Notes: generated from the sequence alone by a model not told the origin. A stretch of DNA of 64,000 bases from Candidatus Thorarchaeota archaeon (GCA_004524445.1 SDNP01000009.1:1-64000), one strand, 5' to 3'. Counted from the stretch's first letter, positions 43,500-53,628 are shown. Translations and numbers: made by a program.

Positions 43500-44819
43500 A
43501 TGGCATTTGATGTAAAGGAAACTCTTGAAGCCCTAGTCTCTTTTGAAACAACAAATACAGATGAGAAGAAGTCTGGATCCGAGTGCCCCAAGTACATCTT
43601 GAGTCGCTTGGAAGATTATGGATTCAGGACCGAGCTTATCGAGTCTGAAGGATATTACAGTGGACTTGGAGAATTCGGTGAGGGGGAATACTCTGTGCTA
43701 TTTCTTGCACATTTTGATGTAGTTCCTGTAAGTGACAACTGGGAATACCCAGCTTTTGAAGTCACCTACGACAGCAACAGGGCATATGGAAGAGGAACTT
43801 GTGATGATAAAGGGAATATTGTATCGCTGCTCAACATGGCAAAAATGATCAGTGAAGGCGAACCGAGCTGTATCACAATGATTGGTGTTACTGGTGATGA
43901 AGAGATTGGAGGGCGGAATGGCGCATACGTTCTGCAGAAGAAGCTGCTTCATGAGGATCGTTTTCCTGACTATGTGATTATCGCAGATGGCCTGAATCAA
44001 GATATAATCAACCGGCGGCGTAACATTCTTCCGACAATATTCAGAACCAAGAAGAAAAAAGCGACCATTATGGGAACTAGGGACACCCTGCGTTTTGAAA
44101 CGGAAACATTCGGAACTGATACTAGACATTCAGCATATCTAAGATTAGGCGTAGATAGGCATGCCATGCTCGCCGCATCAAAATACATGGATTTACACTC
44201 TGATTTACTAGTGACAAATGTACGAGGCGCCTTTGTTAAATCAAATGTTGTCCCCGATTGGGTGGAGATGGATATCATTGAGCCCACGGATGATGGTGAA
44301 GAATGTGAATATGATGGAAACTTGACCAATCTCATGAGAGAGCTGCTAACAATAGCAAGTACCAGCTTTCCTACTCGCCTCTCGGATAAGGGAACCATAA
44401 TCAATCCGAACATCCTCGAAGACCGTCGTGATTCATGGAAACTACATTGCGACATACGAGCCATGACTAATGATGCTGAAGAGGTGAAAGAGTCCTTTGA
44501 AAGAAATCTGAAGGATAGAGTGAATCTCGAAGAACTTAAGGTTCATGCTGGAATGGGCTATGTTGATTCAGATCCCTCTTCAAAGCTTATAGGGACTGCC
44601 CGGAAGGTACTAGAGGAATTGTCAATACCATATGCAATCGTTGAAGGCTTTGGCGCATCGGACTCAAGATATTTTGCAGGACATGGCTCCGATGTATTTG
44701 ATTTTGGCCCAAGAGGCGATAATTTGCATGGGCCCAATGAATGGGTGTGGCTTCCTTCACTCGATGAGAATGCCCGTTTCTATCACCAATTGGTAAAGAA
44801 AATTGCTGATAGTGAATGA
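43500..44819 (+). CDS. M20-family metallopeptidase/deacylase
   Basis: 439 residues of the ArgE/DapE/CPG2 type. Metal and catalytic motifs are FLAHFDVVP (His ligand and Asp), GRGTCDDKGN (bridging Asp), TGDEEIGG (general base Glu and ligand Glu), and GFGASDSRYFAGHGSDVFDF near the end (last His). Substrate could be N-acyl amino acids, dipeptides or succinyl-diaminopimelate; context does not decide. It runs convergent to IleRS with only 6 bases between stops. Confidence 0.88.
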   Translation: MAFDVKETLEALVSFETTNTDEKKSGSECPKYILSRLEDYGFRTELIESEGYYSGLGEFGEGEYSVLFLAHFDVVPVSDNWEYPAFEVTYDSNRAYGRGTCDDKGNIVSLLNMAKMISEGEPSCITMIGVTGDEEIGGRNGAYVLQKKLLHEDRFPDYVIIADGLNQDIINRRRNILPTIFRTKKKKATIMGTRDTLRFETETFGTDTRHSAYLRLGVDRHAMLAASKYMDLHSDLLVTNVRGAFVKSNVVPDWVEMDIIEPTDDGEECEYDGNLTNLMRELLTIASTSFPTRLSDKGTIINPNILEDRRDSWKLHCDIRAMTNDAEEVKESFERNLKDRVNLEELKVHAGMGYVDSDPSSKLIGTARKVLEELSIPYAIVEGFGASDSRYFAGHGSDVFDFGPRGDNLHGPNEWVWLPSLDENARFYHQLVKKIADSE

Positions 44820-44825
44820 TATTCC

Positions 44826-47800
44826 TTACAATGGTGACATTCCGACTTTTATCTCAAGGTCATCTATTTCCCAAGTCTTAACATGGTCGTACTGACCCCA
44901 TTTTGGCTCTTCTTCAGGACCTACTAGATTTGTGGACTCTGACCGAGTTTCATTTGACAGATACCCCTCATACATTTGTGCAAGCTGGAGGGAATCCTCA
45001 TCCGAAAACTGAACGAGCAGGTCGATGTTTTTGTCGACGTCCAGATCCAGCTCTTTTCTCATGACCTGCACTCTTCTCGTTACATCTCTAACAAGGCCTT
45101 CTGCTTCAAGGTCCTGTGTTCTTGTGAGGTCCACGTATACCTCACCTATTCTGCTTTCTGCCCGGCTAAGGTATTTTGGTAATGTTTCTTCAAATTCCAC
45201 ATCATCAACTTCAATCTTGAGGTTGTCTTCACCAACTCTGAGGGATGCCTCTCCCTTCTGCAAGTCAGTTCTCAACTTGTTAGCATCTGTTTCTTGAAGC
45301 ACTTTTACTAGGTCCTTCATCTTATCCTTATACTTCGGACCAAGTGTTTGATAGTTTGGCTTTATACTCAAATCGAGGAATTGAGAAACAACATCTGAAT
45401 CTAGTACTTCGAATTGACGTGTATTCAAATCCTCGAGGAGCAGCCCCCTCAATGAGAGCGCTCTTTGTCCAACTTCATCACTTGCTGGTATTAACATAAC
45501 CTTGGCAACTGGATGACGAAGCTTTACACCTTTCTTATTCCTAGCATGACTTGATGCAGAACGCAACTCTTGAAGCACATGAAACGCTGCCTCTATTTCT
45601 GAATCAAATAGTGAATCAGAAACTTGGGGCATCTCCGTCATATTGATGGATTCGAAATTTCTGGCAGTGAAGCGGTCCAAGAAGTGTTGGTACAAATATT
45701 CGCCTAAGAAGGGAGTGAATATATTCAAGCAACGAAGGATAGTATCCATCGCGTAAAACAATGCGTCATATGCCATAATTTTCTTTGGATTGTTCGCATC
45801 GAGCCAGACCCTTTTCTTCACTAGAGGGAGGTAGACCCGGCTAAGGTCTTCTGAGATGAATTCTAACAGAACTCTTCCTGCTAGGTGCCAGAGATACTTG
45901 TCCATATGCTTGTGAAACTCTTTGAGGACACTCTGCACACGGGATAGAAGCCACTTGTCTTCCATTTCCGCCTTGTCCAAGTTGTCCAGCATGCGCTTTT
46001 CGTCATACTTGAACTCATCCAATTCCATGTATGTTTCGGCAAAGAGCACAACATTCCAGAGAATGTCAAGATTCCTTCTAGTCAGTTCTATCTGTTTTTT
46101 GCTGAAATTGGTTCTTGTCCACGAAGCTGAACGTGTAAGCATATACATTCGGAATGGATCTGCACCCAAGTCCTCGAATGCATCTTTAGCCCAGACGACA
46201 TTACCTTTTGACTTGCTCATTTTTCCTCCATCTTCATCCAATACATGCTCTTGACTTACGCACGCCTTGAATGCAACATCCCCATGAAGAAGAACAGAAG
46301 TGTACAAAAGACTGTAGAACCAACCTCGAGATTGATCAACCGCTTCGGTGATGAAGTCAAATGGAAATATCTCTTCGAATAATCTTGGGTCCTTCAGGTA
46401 ATGTAGACTGGCTGTGTGTGCCATTCCCGAATCCAACCAGCAGTCCAAGACAAACTCTTCACGATACATTTTCCCATCGCATTTTGTACATCGCAGAACA
46501 ACCTCGTCAACCCAAGGTCTGTGCATTTCAAATTCATCTGGAAATTCTATTGCTCGTTCCCTCAGCTCCTCGCGACTTCCTATGACTATCTCTTCATCGC
46601 AATCTTCACAGACCCAGACCGGTAGTGGTGAACCCCATATTCGAGAGCGAGATATACACCAGTCATCTGCATTTGCGACCCAGTCTCCGAATCTGCCAGT
46701 ACCAGCCCATTCGGGGGTCCAGTCAACTGACATATTCTTCTCTACCAGCTTTTCTCTCACTCCCTCCATTTTGAGGAACCATTGAGTGGCGTCTGCAAGG
46801 TAGATTAAGGGTGAGTCGCATCGCCAACAGTGAGGATACTCGTGTTCTATAGTTTCTTTATGAACCAAGAGACCTTTGTCTGCTAGAATCTTAGGCACCA
46901 TCTCATTTGTATCAAAGACGAACTTTCCTTCAAACATAGGGACTTCGTCAGTGAATCTTCCCTTGCTGGTGACTGGATTCAAGACTGGAACCCCGAATTC
47001 CTTGCCCACCTCAAAGTCATCTGGGCCGAACCCTGGCGCGGTATGGACCAAGCCTGTACCCTCTTCTACAGTCACGTGAATTCCAGTTACTACTGCATGC
47101 ATGAATTTCTCATTATGTTCTTGATGGAAAGGAACTTCTTGTTTGAATGGATGAACGTATTTCCATCCAAGCATCTCCTTGCCCTTTATTCGCTCTTCGA
47201 ATTCATAATCTTCAATTCCAGCCTTCGCCATGACGGTTTCAACTAGATCCTCTACTATCCACCAGAACTCATCCCCCACTTTCAGTTTCACGTACGTGTA
47301 GTCGGGATGAACAGATACGAGTTCATTCGAGAGGAGTGTAAAGGGCGTTGTAGTCCATATTACCAGATATTCATTTTTCTTGTCTTGCCTTCTGAACTTC
47401 ACATAGATGGATGGATCCTCTTTTGTTTGATACCCCTGTGACACCTCATGTCCAGATAGTGCTGTTTCACATCTCGGACATATTGGATTCACTCTGTAGC
47501 CTCTTCCAAGGAGTCCCTGCTCACTTGCTAGCTTTAGAAAATGCCAGACATGTTCAATATAATCATCTCTTCTTGTCTGATATGCGGTTTCATAATCTAA
47601 CCACAGACCTAATCGGACTGAATCTTCCACCCATCTCTCCAGATAGAAGTCGACTAGTTCCTTACACTTCTTCACGAAGGTTTCAAGACCGATTTCTGAC
47701 TCTATCTCTCCCTTCTCAGCCAAGCCCTCATTCTTTTCCACTTCGAGCTCTACTGGAAGCCCTTGCATATCCCAACCGCCCCTTCTCCATACATTGTATC

Positions 47801-48023
47801 CTTTCATTGTCATGTACCGAAGCTGGGCATCTTTCATAGCTCTTCCGCGGGCATGACCTACATGCATGAAACCATTTGTTGTGGGTGGGCCTTCCAAGAA
47901 GTTCCATCTTGGTCCGTCTTTTCTCATCTCCACAGTTTTCTCTTTGATATCATTTTCCGCCCAGAAATCTAGTATCTCATCTTCAACGAGTTGCGGATTG
48001 TATCTCTTTGGGAGTGGGCTCAT
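44826..48023 (-). CDS. ileS: Isoleucyl-tRNA synthetase
   Basis: 1065 residues. Charges tRNA-Ile; class I. The HIGH motif is HVGHARG (54-60) and KMSKS is KMSKSKGNVVW (601-611). WRRGGWDMQGLP, the editing (CP1) domain with TTTPFTLLSNE and a WCISRSRIWGSPLPV segment follow the IleRS plan, with zinc-binding CPRC and CEDC/CTKC pairs. Start moved to ATG 48023 because GGAG-AGGAG lies just upstream and the family begins there; the open frame extends to 48113. The long C-terminal part after residue 900 is of the archaeal/eukaryotic form. Confidence 0.95.
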   Translation of the reverse strand: MSPLPKRYNPQLVEDEILDFWAENDIKEKTVEMRKDGPRWNFLEGPPTTNGFMHVGHARGRAMKDAQLRYMTMKGYNVWRRGGWDMQGLPVELEVEKNEGLAEKGEIESEIGLETFVKKCKELVDFYLERWVEDSVRLGLWLDYETAYQTRRDDYIEHVWHFLKLASEQGLLGRGYRVNPICPRCETALSGHEVSQGYQTKEDPSIYVKFRRQDKKNEYLVIWTTTPFTLLSNELVSVHPDYTYVKLKVGDEFWWIVEDLVETVMAKAGIEDYEFEERIKGKEMLGWKYVHPFKQEVPFHQEHNEKFMHAVVTGIHVTVEEGTGLVHTAPGFGPDDFEVGKEFGVPVLNPVTSKGRFTDEVPMFEGKFVFDTNEMVPKILADKGLLVHKETIEHEYPHCWRCDSPLIYLADATQWFLKMEGVREKLVEKNMSVDWTPEWAGTGRFGDWVANADDWCISRSRIWGSPLPVWVCEDCDEEIVIGSREELRERAIEFPDEFEMHRPWVDEVVLRCTKCDGKMYREEFVLDCWLDSGMAHTASLHYLKDPRLFEEIFPFDFITEAVDQSRGWFYSLLYTSVLLHGDVAFKACVSQEHVLDEDGGKMSKSKGNVVWAKDAFEDLGADPFRMYMLTRSASWTRTNFSKKQIELTRRNLDILWNVVLFAETYMELDEFKYDEKRMLDNLDKAEMEDKWLLSRVQSVLKEFHKHMDKYLWHLAGRVLLEFISEDLSRVYLPLVKKRVWLDANNPKKIMAYDALFYAMDTILRCLNIFTPFLGEYLYQHFLDRFTARNFESINMTEMPQVSDSLFDSEIEAAFHVLQELRSASSHARNKKGVKLRHPVAKVMLIPASDEVGQRALSLRGLLLEDLNTRQFEVLDSDVVSQFLDLSIKPNYQTLGPKYKDKMKDLVKVLQETDANKLRTDLQKGEASLRVGEDNLKIEVDDVEFEETLPKYLSRAESRIGEVYVDLTRTQDLEAEGLVRDVTRRVQVMRKELDLDVDKNIDLLVQFSDEDSLQLAQMYEGYLSNETRSESTNLVGPEEEPKWGQYDHVKTWEIDDLEIKVGMSPL

Positions 48024-48326
48024 TCTATTCTCCTCTCTGTTTTGTTGGCACTGAAATTCAAATATGGCAGAAGTAGTCTGCTCGTCCCCAAGTTTGAGAG
48101 AAGCATATACCAATCACTAGTTGAAAGGCCAATATTATTGGCTAATTTGGCAATCCATCCTTTACTCTCCTTGTGGACTACTCGTTATGTCAAGCGTTCT
48201 GGTTAAAAATCTTAGGCTAAGCATAATTGACCACTCTTATACTGATCCGTTTGAATAAGTGCAACCAACACTTAATTGTCAGCCACCTGAAAATCATATG
48301 CATTGAACATCGTACGGTGATTACAA
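48024..48326. other. Divergent promoter region, no gene seen
   Basis: About 300 bases between the divergent IleRS gene and the gene at 48327. It is A/T-rich with several TATA-like stretches (for example TTAAAAATC near 48205), and I see no ORF, tRNA or strong stem. It most likely contains two promoters. Confidence 0.45.
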
Positions 48327-49001
48327 TTGTCGCGTCTTGAAGAACAATCATTGGATAAGCTTGCTGACATTATCTACAATATCCTTTGGCAGGATTTGCT
48401 TGAGGTCTGGCGAATAGTACATGCGAAGATGGAAGAGGAAGGAACAGAGGCAGTCCGTTCTGCTTTTAGTGACGCCCAAGAACGTTTTCTCAAAGGGCCA
48501 TTTGAAGATTATCTGGAAGTCAGATGGGGGATGAACCTATGTGTTCATTGTAATGATAATAATGTTGAGAAGAATGGAATTGCCTATGTGGATGAGGATG
48601 GGGATGGACTAGAATTCAATCAATGCCTGAACTGCCAAATAGGAATAATTTACAACATTAAATTTGCAAAGGCTGTTTTCGAAACCTATACTATTGGATT
48701 GGGTGGTCGGGACGAGTTCAATGGCATGTCGATTTTCTGGAATGCCATCGTACCCAAATCACTAGAAAAATTTCTCCCGTCATATGAGATAATAAAGAAT
48801 GGACAGTGGATTGGTACTGTTTCCTTGGACAACTCAGGGAGTACGAAATTCTTGCCTTTCAAAAATATGAAACATGGTATTGAGAGGGACGCAGACGCAC
48901 CTTGGATAGAAGATATCCCGGATGATGTTGCACAAGCTCTAGACGATTTCAAAGAAAAGGCGAAGGAACATATCGAAGTCGCAATGATATTGGCTGAGTA
49001 A
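48327..49001 (+). CDS. Hypothetical protein with paired CxxC zinc motifs
   Basis: 224 residues. A helical first part (LADIIYNILWQDLLEVWRIV) leads to LCVHCNDNNVEKNGIAYVDE and FNQCLNCQIGIIYN, which form a CxxC...CxxC zinc-binding pair. The last 80 residues mix strands and an acidic helix. The family is not recognised. It starts at TTG 48327 and is followed 16 bases later by the MazG-like gene on the same strand, so they may share a transcript. Confidence 0.6.
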   Translation: MSRLEEQSLDKLADIIYNILWQDLLEVWRIVHAKMEEEGTEAVRSAFSDAQERFLKGPFEDYLEVRWGMNLCVHCNDNNVEKNGIAYVDEDGDGLEFNQCLNCQIGIIYNIKFAKAVFETYTIGLGGRDEFNGMSIFWNAIVPKSLEKFLPSYEIIKNGQWIGTVSLDNSGSTKFLPFKNMKHGIERDADAPWIEDIPDDVAQALDDFKEKAKEHIEVAMILAE

Positions 49002-49017
49002 ATGGGGGGGGAACGGC

Positions 49018-49338
49018 ATGGATTCAGACGAGAAGTTGGTGAGAGACCGTATACCCGAACTGATCGAAAATGATGGGCAGAAGCCTAAATATAGACGTGC
49101 CAGCGGTGAAGAGCTGGACTATCTTCTGCGGGCGAAAATAGTGGAAGAATCAAAAGAGCTTCTTGAATCGGGCGATACAGAAGAACTTGTTGATATCTTG
49201 GAGGTTATTGAAGCTCTGCTTCGGCTCCGCAATGTGGACTCAGCATTCTTGGAGATTCAAAAACACGCCAAGCGTCTGGCCCGTGGTGCATTCGAGAAGG
49301 GATATGTTCTCTCTTTGGATAGTCTCGATAATCATTGA
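49018..49338 (+). CDS. MazG-like nucleoside triphosphate pyrophosphohydrolase
   Basis: 106 residues. LVRDRIPELIENDGQKPKYR at the start and AKIVEESKELLESGDTEELV, DILEVIEALL (EExxE...ExxD pattern) match the all-alpha NTP-PPase (MazG/HisE-like) fold that hydrolyses non-canonical NTPs. Family members of about this size begin with the same VRDxIPE phrase. It is preceded by a purine-rich GGGGGGGA tract that may act as a ribosome site. Confidence 0.82.
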   Translation: MDSDEKLVRDRIPELIENDGQKPKYRRASGEELDYLLRAKIVEESKELLESGDTEELVDILEVIEALLRLRNVDSAFLEIQKHAKRLARGAFEKGYVLSLDSLDNH

Positions 49339-49453
49339 CTCCCTATTCATACTCTGAATGCTCGGATAAAGATTATATTGCTTCAAACGAGGCGACATAC
49401 ATCAATACCACCCTGTTCAGTGGTGGTTACATTTTCATGGGAGATCAATACTA

Positions 49454-51100
49454 ATGGAAATAGAAAACGTTGAGCCAGTACCTGGCAAGGAGATTCATCA
49501 TGAGGATGGCGGTGATCTTTCCCGCTACCATGTTGAGAAACATGAGGTAAGAGAACTTCCTTACAATACTAAATCAATTTGTCCGGAGTGTCTCCTAGTG
49601 GATGATGAGGTTCATGTCATCGATGCCACTTTGTATGAAGAAGACGGCAAAGTAATGTATAAGAAAAAATGCGACAAGCATGGTAAATTCCTTGATATCT
49701 ATTGGGGCGATGCCGACATGTTTAGGACGGCACAGCAATGGTGGTATAAGACCGTTGGACTAGATAATCCCCGGACTGAAACAGTAGACGGATGTCCAAA
49801 TGATTGCGGACAATGCCCAGAACATAAATCGCATACAGCTCTTGCACTGCTGGACGTCACAAACAGGTGCAACCTTCGTTGCCCGATATGTTTTGCACAT
49901 GCAGCTGAGTCTGGAACTGTCTATGAACCGGAACCAGAAGAAGTTCTTGAAATGATGCGAAATCTTCGCAGCAATCTTCCTGTTCCAGCCCCGGCTCTAC
50001 AGTTTGCTGGGGGTGAACCAACTGTGTCCAAACATTTGCCCCAATATATCCGTTGGGCCAAGGAATTGGGCTTTAAACACGTGCAAATAGCCAGCAACGC
50101 AATCCGAATCGGAAAAAGCAAGCAGTATACCCAGGAGCTTCTTGATGCTGGTCTATCAACTATTTACATGCAGTTTGATGGTGTCACTCCTGAGCCATAC
50201 ATTGAAGCCCGGGGAACAAACCTTCTTCCCTTGAAGGAGCAAGCCATACAGAATTGTCGCGAAGTTGGACTGGATTCACTCGTACTTGTTCCGACCGTCG
50301 TACGTGGCGTCAACCACGATCAACTGGGTTCCATTATAGAATATGCTGTGGAGAATTATGATGTTATCCGTTGTGTCAATTTCCAGCCTGTGAGCATTAC
50401 TGGTCGTATTGATTATGATGCTAGAACCGACATGAGGATTACAATCCCCGATTGCATACATCTCATAGAGGAACAAACCAATGGTACGATTCCAGCCACA
50501 GAATGGTATCCTGTACCAGCTATGATGCCAGTGGGTAGAGCTCTTGGAATGATGAAGGGTACTCCTCAGTTAGAGCTTAGTGCACATTTTGCATGCGGGA
50601 TGTCTACATTTCTCTACATCAATGATGATGGTTCTTATGAACCCATCACGAACCTGATTGATGTGGACAAATTCATCCAGCTTCTTGAGGACATTGCTAA
50701 CCTTTATGCTGATGAGAAAATGGCCGCCAGCAAACGGGCGAAAGCCAAGTTAGCTGCGGGAATCAGACACATCAAGCGTAAGGGCATCATGAAAGACCTG
50801 TTGTCAGCTTTCCTGAGGCGGGGTGACTATAGCTCGCTTTCCAAGTTCATGGAACGCGTTATTATGATTGGCATGATGCACTTCCAGGATCCCTACAACT
50901 TCGACTTGGAACGAGTACAACACTGTGATATCAACTACTCTGTTCCTGATGGCAGAATTATCCCATTCTGCACAATGAACACTATCCACCGTTCGCGAGT
51001 TGAGAAGAAGTTCAGCATGCCAATAGAAGACTGGCGTGGAAGACACAAGCCTGACAAGGTTGAGGAAGAGAGCATTTCTAAACCCTACAAAGGCGATTAA
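49454..51100 (+). CDS. tes: Radical SAM protein, tetraether lipid synthase (Tes) family
   Basis: 548 residues. The radical SAM [4Fe-4S] site is CNLRCPIC (Cys139, 143, 146), followed by FAGGEPTVS. The N-terminus has extra cysteines (CPEC 43-46, CDKHG 73) and CPNDCGQCPEHKSH (114-127), which suit more iron-sulfur clusters, and a C-terminal CDINYS...PFCTMN block holds another pair. This arrangement matches the MJ0619-type protein shown to couple archaeol chains into tetraether (GDGT) lipids. It works at the membrane with archaeol lipids; polyprenyl synthase at 57408 and inositol phosphate synthase at 10602 serve the same pathway. Confidence 0.88.
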   Translation: MEIENVEPVPGKEIHHEDGGDLSRYHVEKHEVRELPYNTKSICPECLLVDDEVHVIDATLYEEDGKVMYKKKCDKHGKFLDIYWGDADMFRTAQQWWYKTVGLDNPRTETVDGCPNDCGQCPEHKSHTALALLDVTNRCNLRCPICFAHAAESGTVYEPEPEEVLEMMRNLRSNLPVPAPALQFAGGEPTVSKHLPQYIRWAKELGFKHVQIASNAIRIGKSKQYTQELLDAGLSTIYMQFDGVTPEPYIEARGTNLLPLKEQAIQNCREVGLDSLVLVPTVVRGVNHDQLGSIIEYAVENYDVIRCVNFQPVSITGRIDYDARTDMRITIPDCIHLIEEQTNGTIPATEWYPVPAMMPVGRALGMMKGTPQLELSAHFACGMSTFLYINDDGSYEPITNLIDVDKFIQLLEDIANLYADEKMAASKRAKAKLAAGIRHIKRKGIMKDLLSAFLRRGDYSSLSKFMERVIMIGMMHFQDPYNFDLERVQHCDINYSVPDGRIIPFCTMNTIHRSRVEKKFSMPIEDWRGRHKPDKVEEESISKPYKGD

Positions 51101-51355
51101 TACATAGATTAGTGAGAGTCCGCTGAATTGCCCGGACCTCCTCACTTCTCTGTTTAATATTTTCATCTTTTATCTTTGGCAGGTTTAACCTGAGAATATG
51201 CCACGATATCTGGGTTTCTTAAAAATGAAATCTGGAGCCTTTTCTTTGTTGTTTTGTAAGAGATGGGAGGAAAAGAACTTAGATGCGCCCTAACATTAAA
51301 CCCAAGTTAAGTTTTTTAAAGCGTCTACGACCTCAAAGAAAACCTTAATAAGAAG

Positions 51356-51511
51356 TACCACAAACGTGAGAGTGTCGAGTGGTAGCCAATGAGGGAAACG
51401 GGGCTACGACTATGATGCAAACGAACATTGGCGGGTACGTGGGCTAGTTTTTCGTTACATGCCCTCAATTACGAAACTCCCCCCTCCTACCACGATTTCC
51501 CACGTCCCGCC
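51356..51511 (+). ncRNA. Candidate structured RNA between tes and GH3 genes
   Basis: A gap of 494 bases with no ORF but clear structure. A long stem pairs GGCGGG/ACGTGGG (51430-51435, 51437-51443, one bulged T) with CCCACGT/CCCGCC (51499-51511). Inside it TTTCGT pairs with ACGAAA. Upstream, TACCAC (51356-51361) pairs with GTGGTA (51379-51384), and GTAGCC (51382-51387) pairs with GGCTAC (51402-51407). These two share GTA, so they exclude each other. A/T-rich TTTTTTAAAG at about 51312-51320 fits a promoter, and a T-rich TTCTTCT follows. I do not recognise the RNA. The remainder of the gap shows nothing else. Confidence 0.45.
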
Positions 51512-51549
51512 ACCTTCTTCTACACAGCATTATCTGACCAAGCGACGTC

Positions 51550-51556
51550 TTTAAAG
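51550..51556 (+). promoter_or_regulatory. TATA box of the GH3 glycosidase gene
   Basis: TTTAAAG at 51550-51556 places the transcription start near 51580. GGAG at 51582-51585 then lies 9 bases before TTG 51595, a good ribosome site. This spacing argues against the GTG at 51556, which would overlap the TATA box. Confidence 0.5.
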
Positions 51557-51594
51557 TGGGTCTTTTTTTGTATATTCTGTTGGAGATACTCTGC

Positions 51595-53628
51595 TTGAAC
51601 GACCAGTTGCCCTATCTTGATGAAACGTTAAGCATTGAAGAGCGATTGCAAGACCTACTTTCTCGCTTGACCCTTAAGGAGAAATTCTCCCTTCTTAGCA
51701 GTCAAGGTCGCCACCGAATCTATGTCACAAAGGGAATAAAGCGGCTACAAATTCCCCCTTTCAAGGTGACTGATGGCCCGTTAGGGGTTGCACGACACTC
51801 AAGCTGGTTCAAGAAGAACACAAGATTTCCCGCCACAATCTCTTTAGCAGCCTCGTGGAATAGAGGTCTCGCGCATAGTGTTGGAACTGCAATGGGACAG
51901 GAAGTACGGGCATGTGGGCGGCATGCTCTCCTTGCACCAGGAATCAACATCCATAGAACTCCCCTCTGCGGAAGAACATTCGAATACTTCAGTGAAGACC
52001 CGTTTCTCACAAAGGAATTAGCTGTGCAATTTGTCAAAGGTGTACAGAGTCAGGAAATTGCTGCATGTGCAAAACACTATGCGGCGAACAATCAGGAAAT
52101 CGACCGAAAGACGATGAGTGCTGAGATAGATGAACGAACATTACATGAGATCTATCTCCGGGCATTCAGAGCATTGGCAAGAGACGCAGAAGTTTGGTCT
52201 TTCATGACTTGCTATAATATGGTAAATGGTGTCTATGGTGCAGAACATGAATACCTGATTAGAGATGTTCTGATTGACAAATGGGAATTTGATGGTATGG
52301 TCATGACTGACTGGTTAGCGACTGGCGGAATAGAGGATACAGGATCCTGCGTAGATGCAGGACTCACACTTGAGATGCCCTTCCCCGCAAAATACAAGGT
52401 AAGCTCTCTTGAGAAAGCCTTCGAAGAGGACAAGTTCACCGAGGATTCATTGAATGACTTAGTCATCAGAAATCTACGGACTATGATTCGAACAAGAGCA
52501 CTCGACCAGGATGAATTTGTACCTTCAGGAGCTCGAAATACACCCGAGCACCAGGATCTCGCACGACATGCAGCTGAAGAGGGAATGGTTCTACTAAAGA
52601 ACAAAGGAGATCTTCTTCCTCTGAACATTGAACATGTAGATCGCATTGCATTACTAGGGCCGAATCTAAAGAAGAAGTTTGGCAGGTTCCTTTATGGTGG
52701 ATCATCAGCAGTAGTCCCACCATATGAGATAACTCCACTTGAAGGAATGAAGAACAAGTGCGGCGATACGGTCAGAGTAGTCCACGATCCCGCTAAAGCT
52801 GATGTGGCTGTTCTCTTCATGGGCCTTGACCACAGCAGAGGCATGGACTCAGAAACTTACGATAGAAGCTCATTACACTTACCAGAGAAACAAATCGACC
52901 TAATTCTAGAAACCACGGCTCAGAATGAAAATACGATTGTCGTTTTAATTGCTGGAAGTCCCATCGCTATGGATCCATGGTTGGATGAGGTGTCCGCGGT
53001 TCTCAATGCATGGTATGCAGGAATGGAGGCGGGAACTGCCATCGCTAATATCCTCTTTGGAGATATCAACCCGTCTGGACGGCTACCAATCACATTTCCG
53101 AGGAATCTCTCTGATTCTCCAGCGCATCATTCAGGAGATCCTCGAAATTATCCTGGTGATAAAGAGAAAAAGGTATACTATGAAGAGGGCATTTTCGTTG
53201 GTTACCGGTGGTTTGACAAGAAGAGAATTGAACCGCTATTCCCATTCGGCTACGGGCTTTCGTACACCACATTTGATCTCGAATCAGTGAAAACCAAGCA
53301 GAATATCCTCGTTTCATCGGATGAAGATATAATCCTTGAATTGCAGTTGAGAAACACTGGGGCGACATCAGGTTCCGAGGTTATTCAAATTTACTCACGA
53401 GATTTGGATTCCTCTGTTGAGCGCCCCGTGAGGGAATTGGTCGGGTTTGAGAAGATATTCCTTAGACCAAATGAAGCCAAGCAAGTTTCTCTTAAGATCG
53501 GCGCTGAGGAGCTTGCCTTCTATGACACCAATATCCATGACTGGACAATAGAACCCGGGGATTTTATGCTGGAGATTGGACAATCTTCAAAACATATTCT
53601 GGCAAGGACCGAAATCAGCTATGGATAG
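51595..53628 (+). CDS. Glycoside hydrolase family 3 beta-glycosidase
   Basis: 677 residues from TTG 51595. A cytoplasmic GH3 enzyme (no signal peptide) releasing sugars from the non-reducing end of beta-glycosides. The (beta/alpha)8 domain shows VTDGPLGVA, LAASWNRGLAHSVGTAMGQE, RTFEYFSEDP, CAKHYAANNQE (Lys-His pair, 160-161) and the nucleophile Asp239 in GMVMTDWLATGG. The alpha/beta sandwich (LLPLNIEHVDRIALLGP) and a C-terminal fibronectin III-like domain (GSEVIQIYSRDLDSSVERPV) complete the usual long form. It may recycle oligosaccharides or glycosylated lipids. Confidence 0.92.
   Translation: MNDQLPYLDETLSIEERLQDLLSRLTLKEKFSLLSSQGRHRIYVTKGIKRLQIPPFKVTDGPLGVARHSSWFKKNTRFPATISLAASWNRGLAHSVGTAMGQEVRACGRHALLAPGINIHRTPLCGRTFEYFSEDPFLTKELAVQFVKGVQSQEIAACAKHYAANNQEIDRKTMSAEIDERTLHEIYLRAFRALARDAEVWSFMTCYNMVNGVYGAEHEYLIRDVLIDKWEFDGMVMTDWLATGGIEDTGSCVDAGLTLEMPFPAKYKVSSLEKAFEEDKFTEDSLNDLVIRNLRTMIRTRALDQDEFVPSGARNTPEHQDLARHAAEEGMVLLKNKGDLLPLNIEHVDRIALLGPNLKKKFGRFLYGGSSAVVPPYEITPLEGMKNKCGDTVRVVHDPAKADVAVLFMGLDHSRGMDSETYDRSSLHLPEKQIDLILETTAQNENTIVVLIAGSPIAMDPWLDEVSAVLNAWYAGMEAGTAIANILFGDINPSGRLPITFPRNLSDSPAHHSGDPRNYPGDKEKKVYYEEGIFVGYRWFDKKRIEPLFPFGYGLSYTTFDLESVKTKQNILVSSDEDIILELQLRNTGATSGSEVIQIYSRDLDSSVERPVRELVGFEKIFLRPNEAKQVSLKIGAEELAFYDTNIHDWTIEPGDFMLEIGQSSKHILARTEISYG

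Noticed and set aside
51556..51594. GTG 51556 start for the GH3 gene
   Set aside because: It overlaps the TATA box; TTG 51595 has a spaced GGAG site and matches the usual family start.
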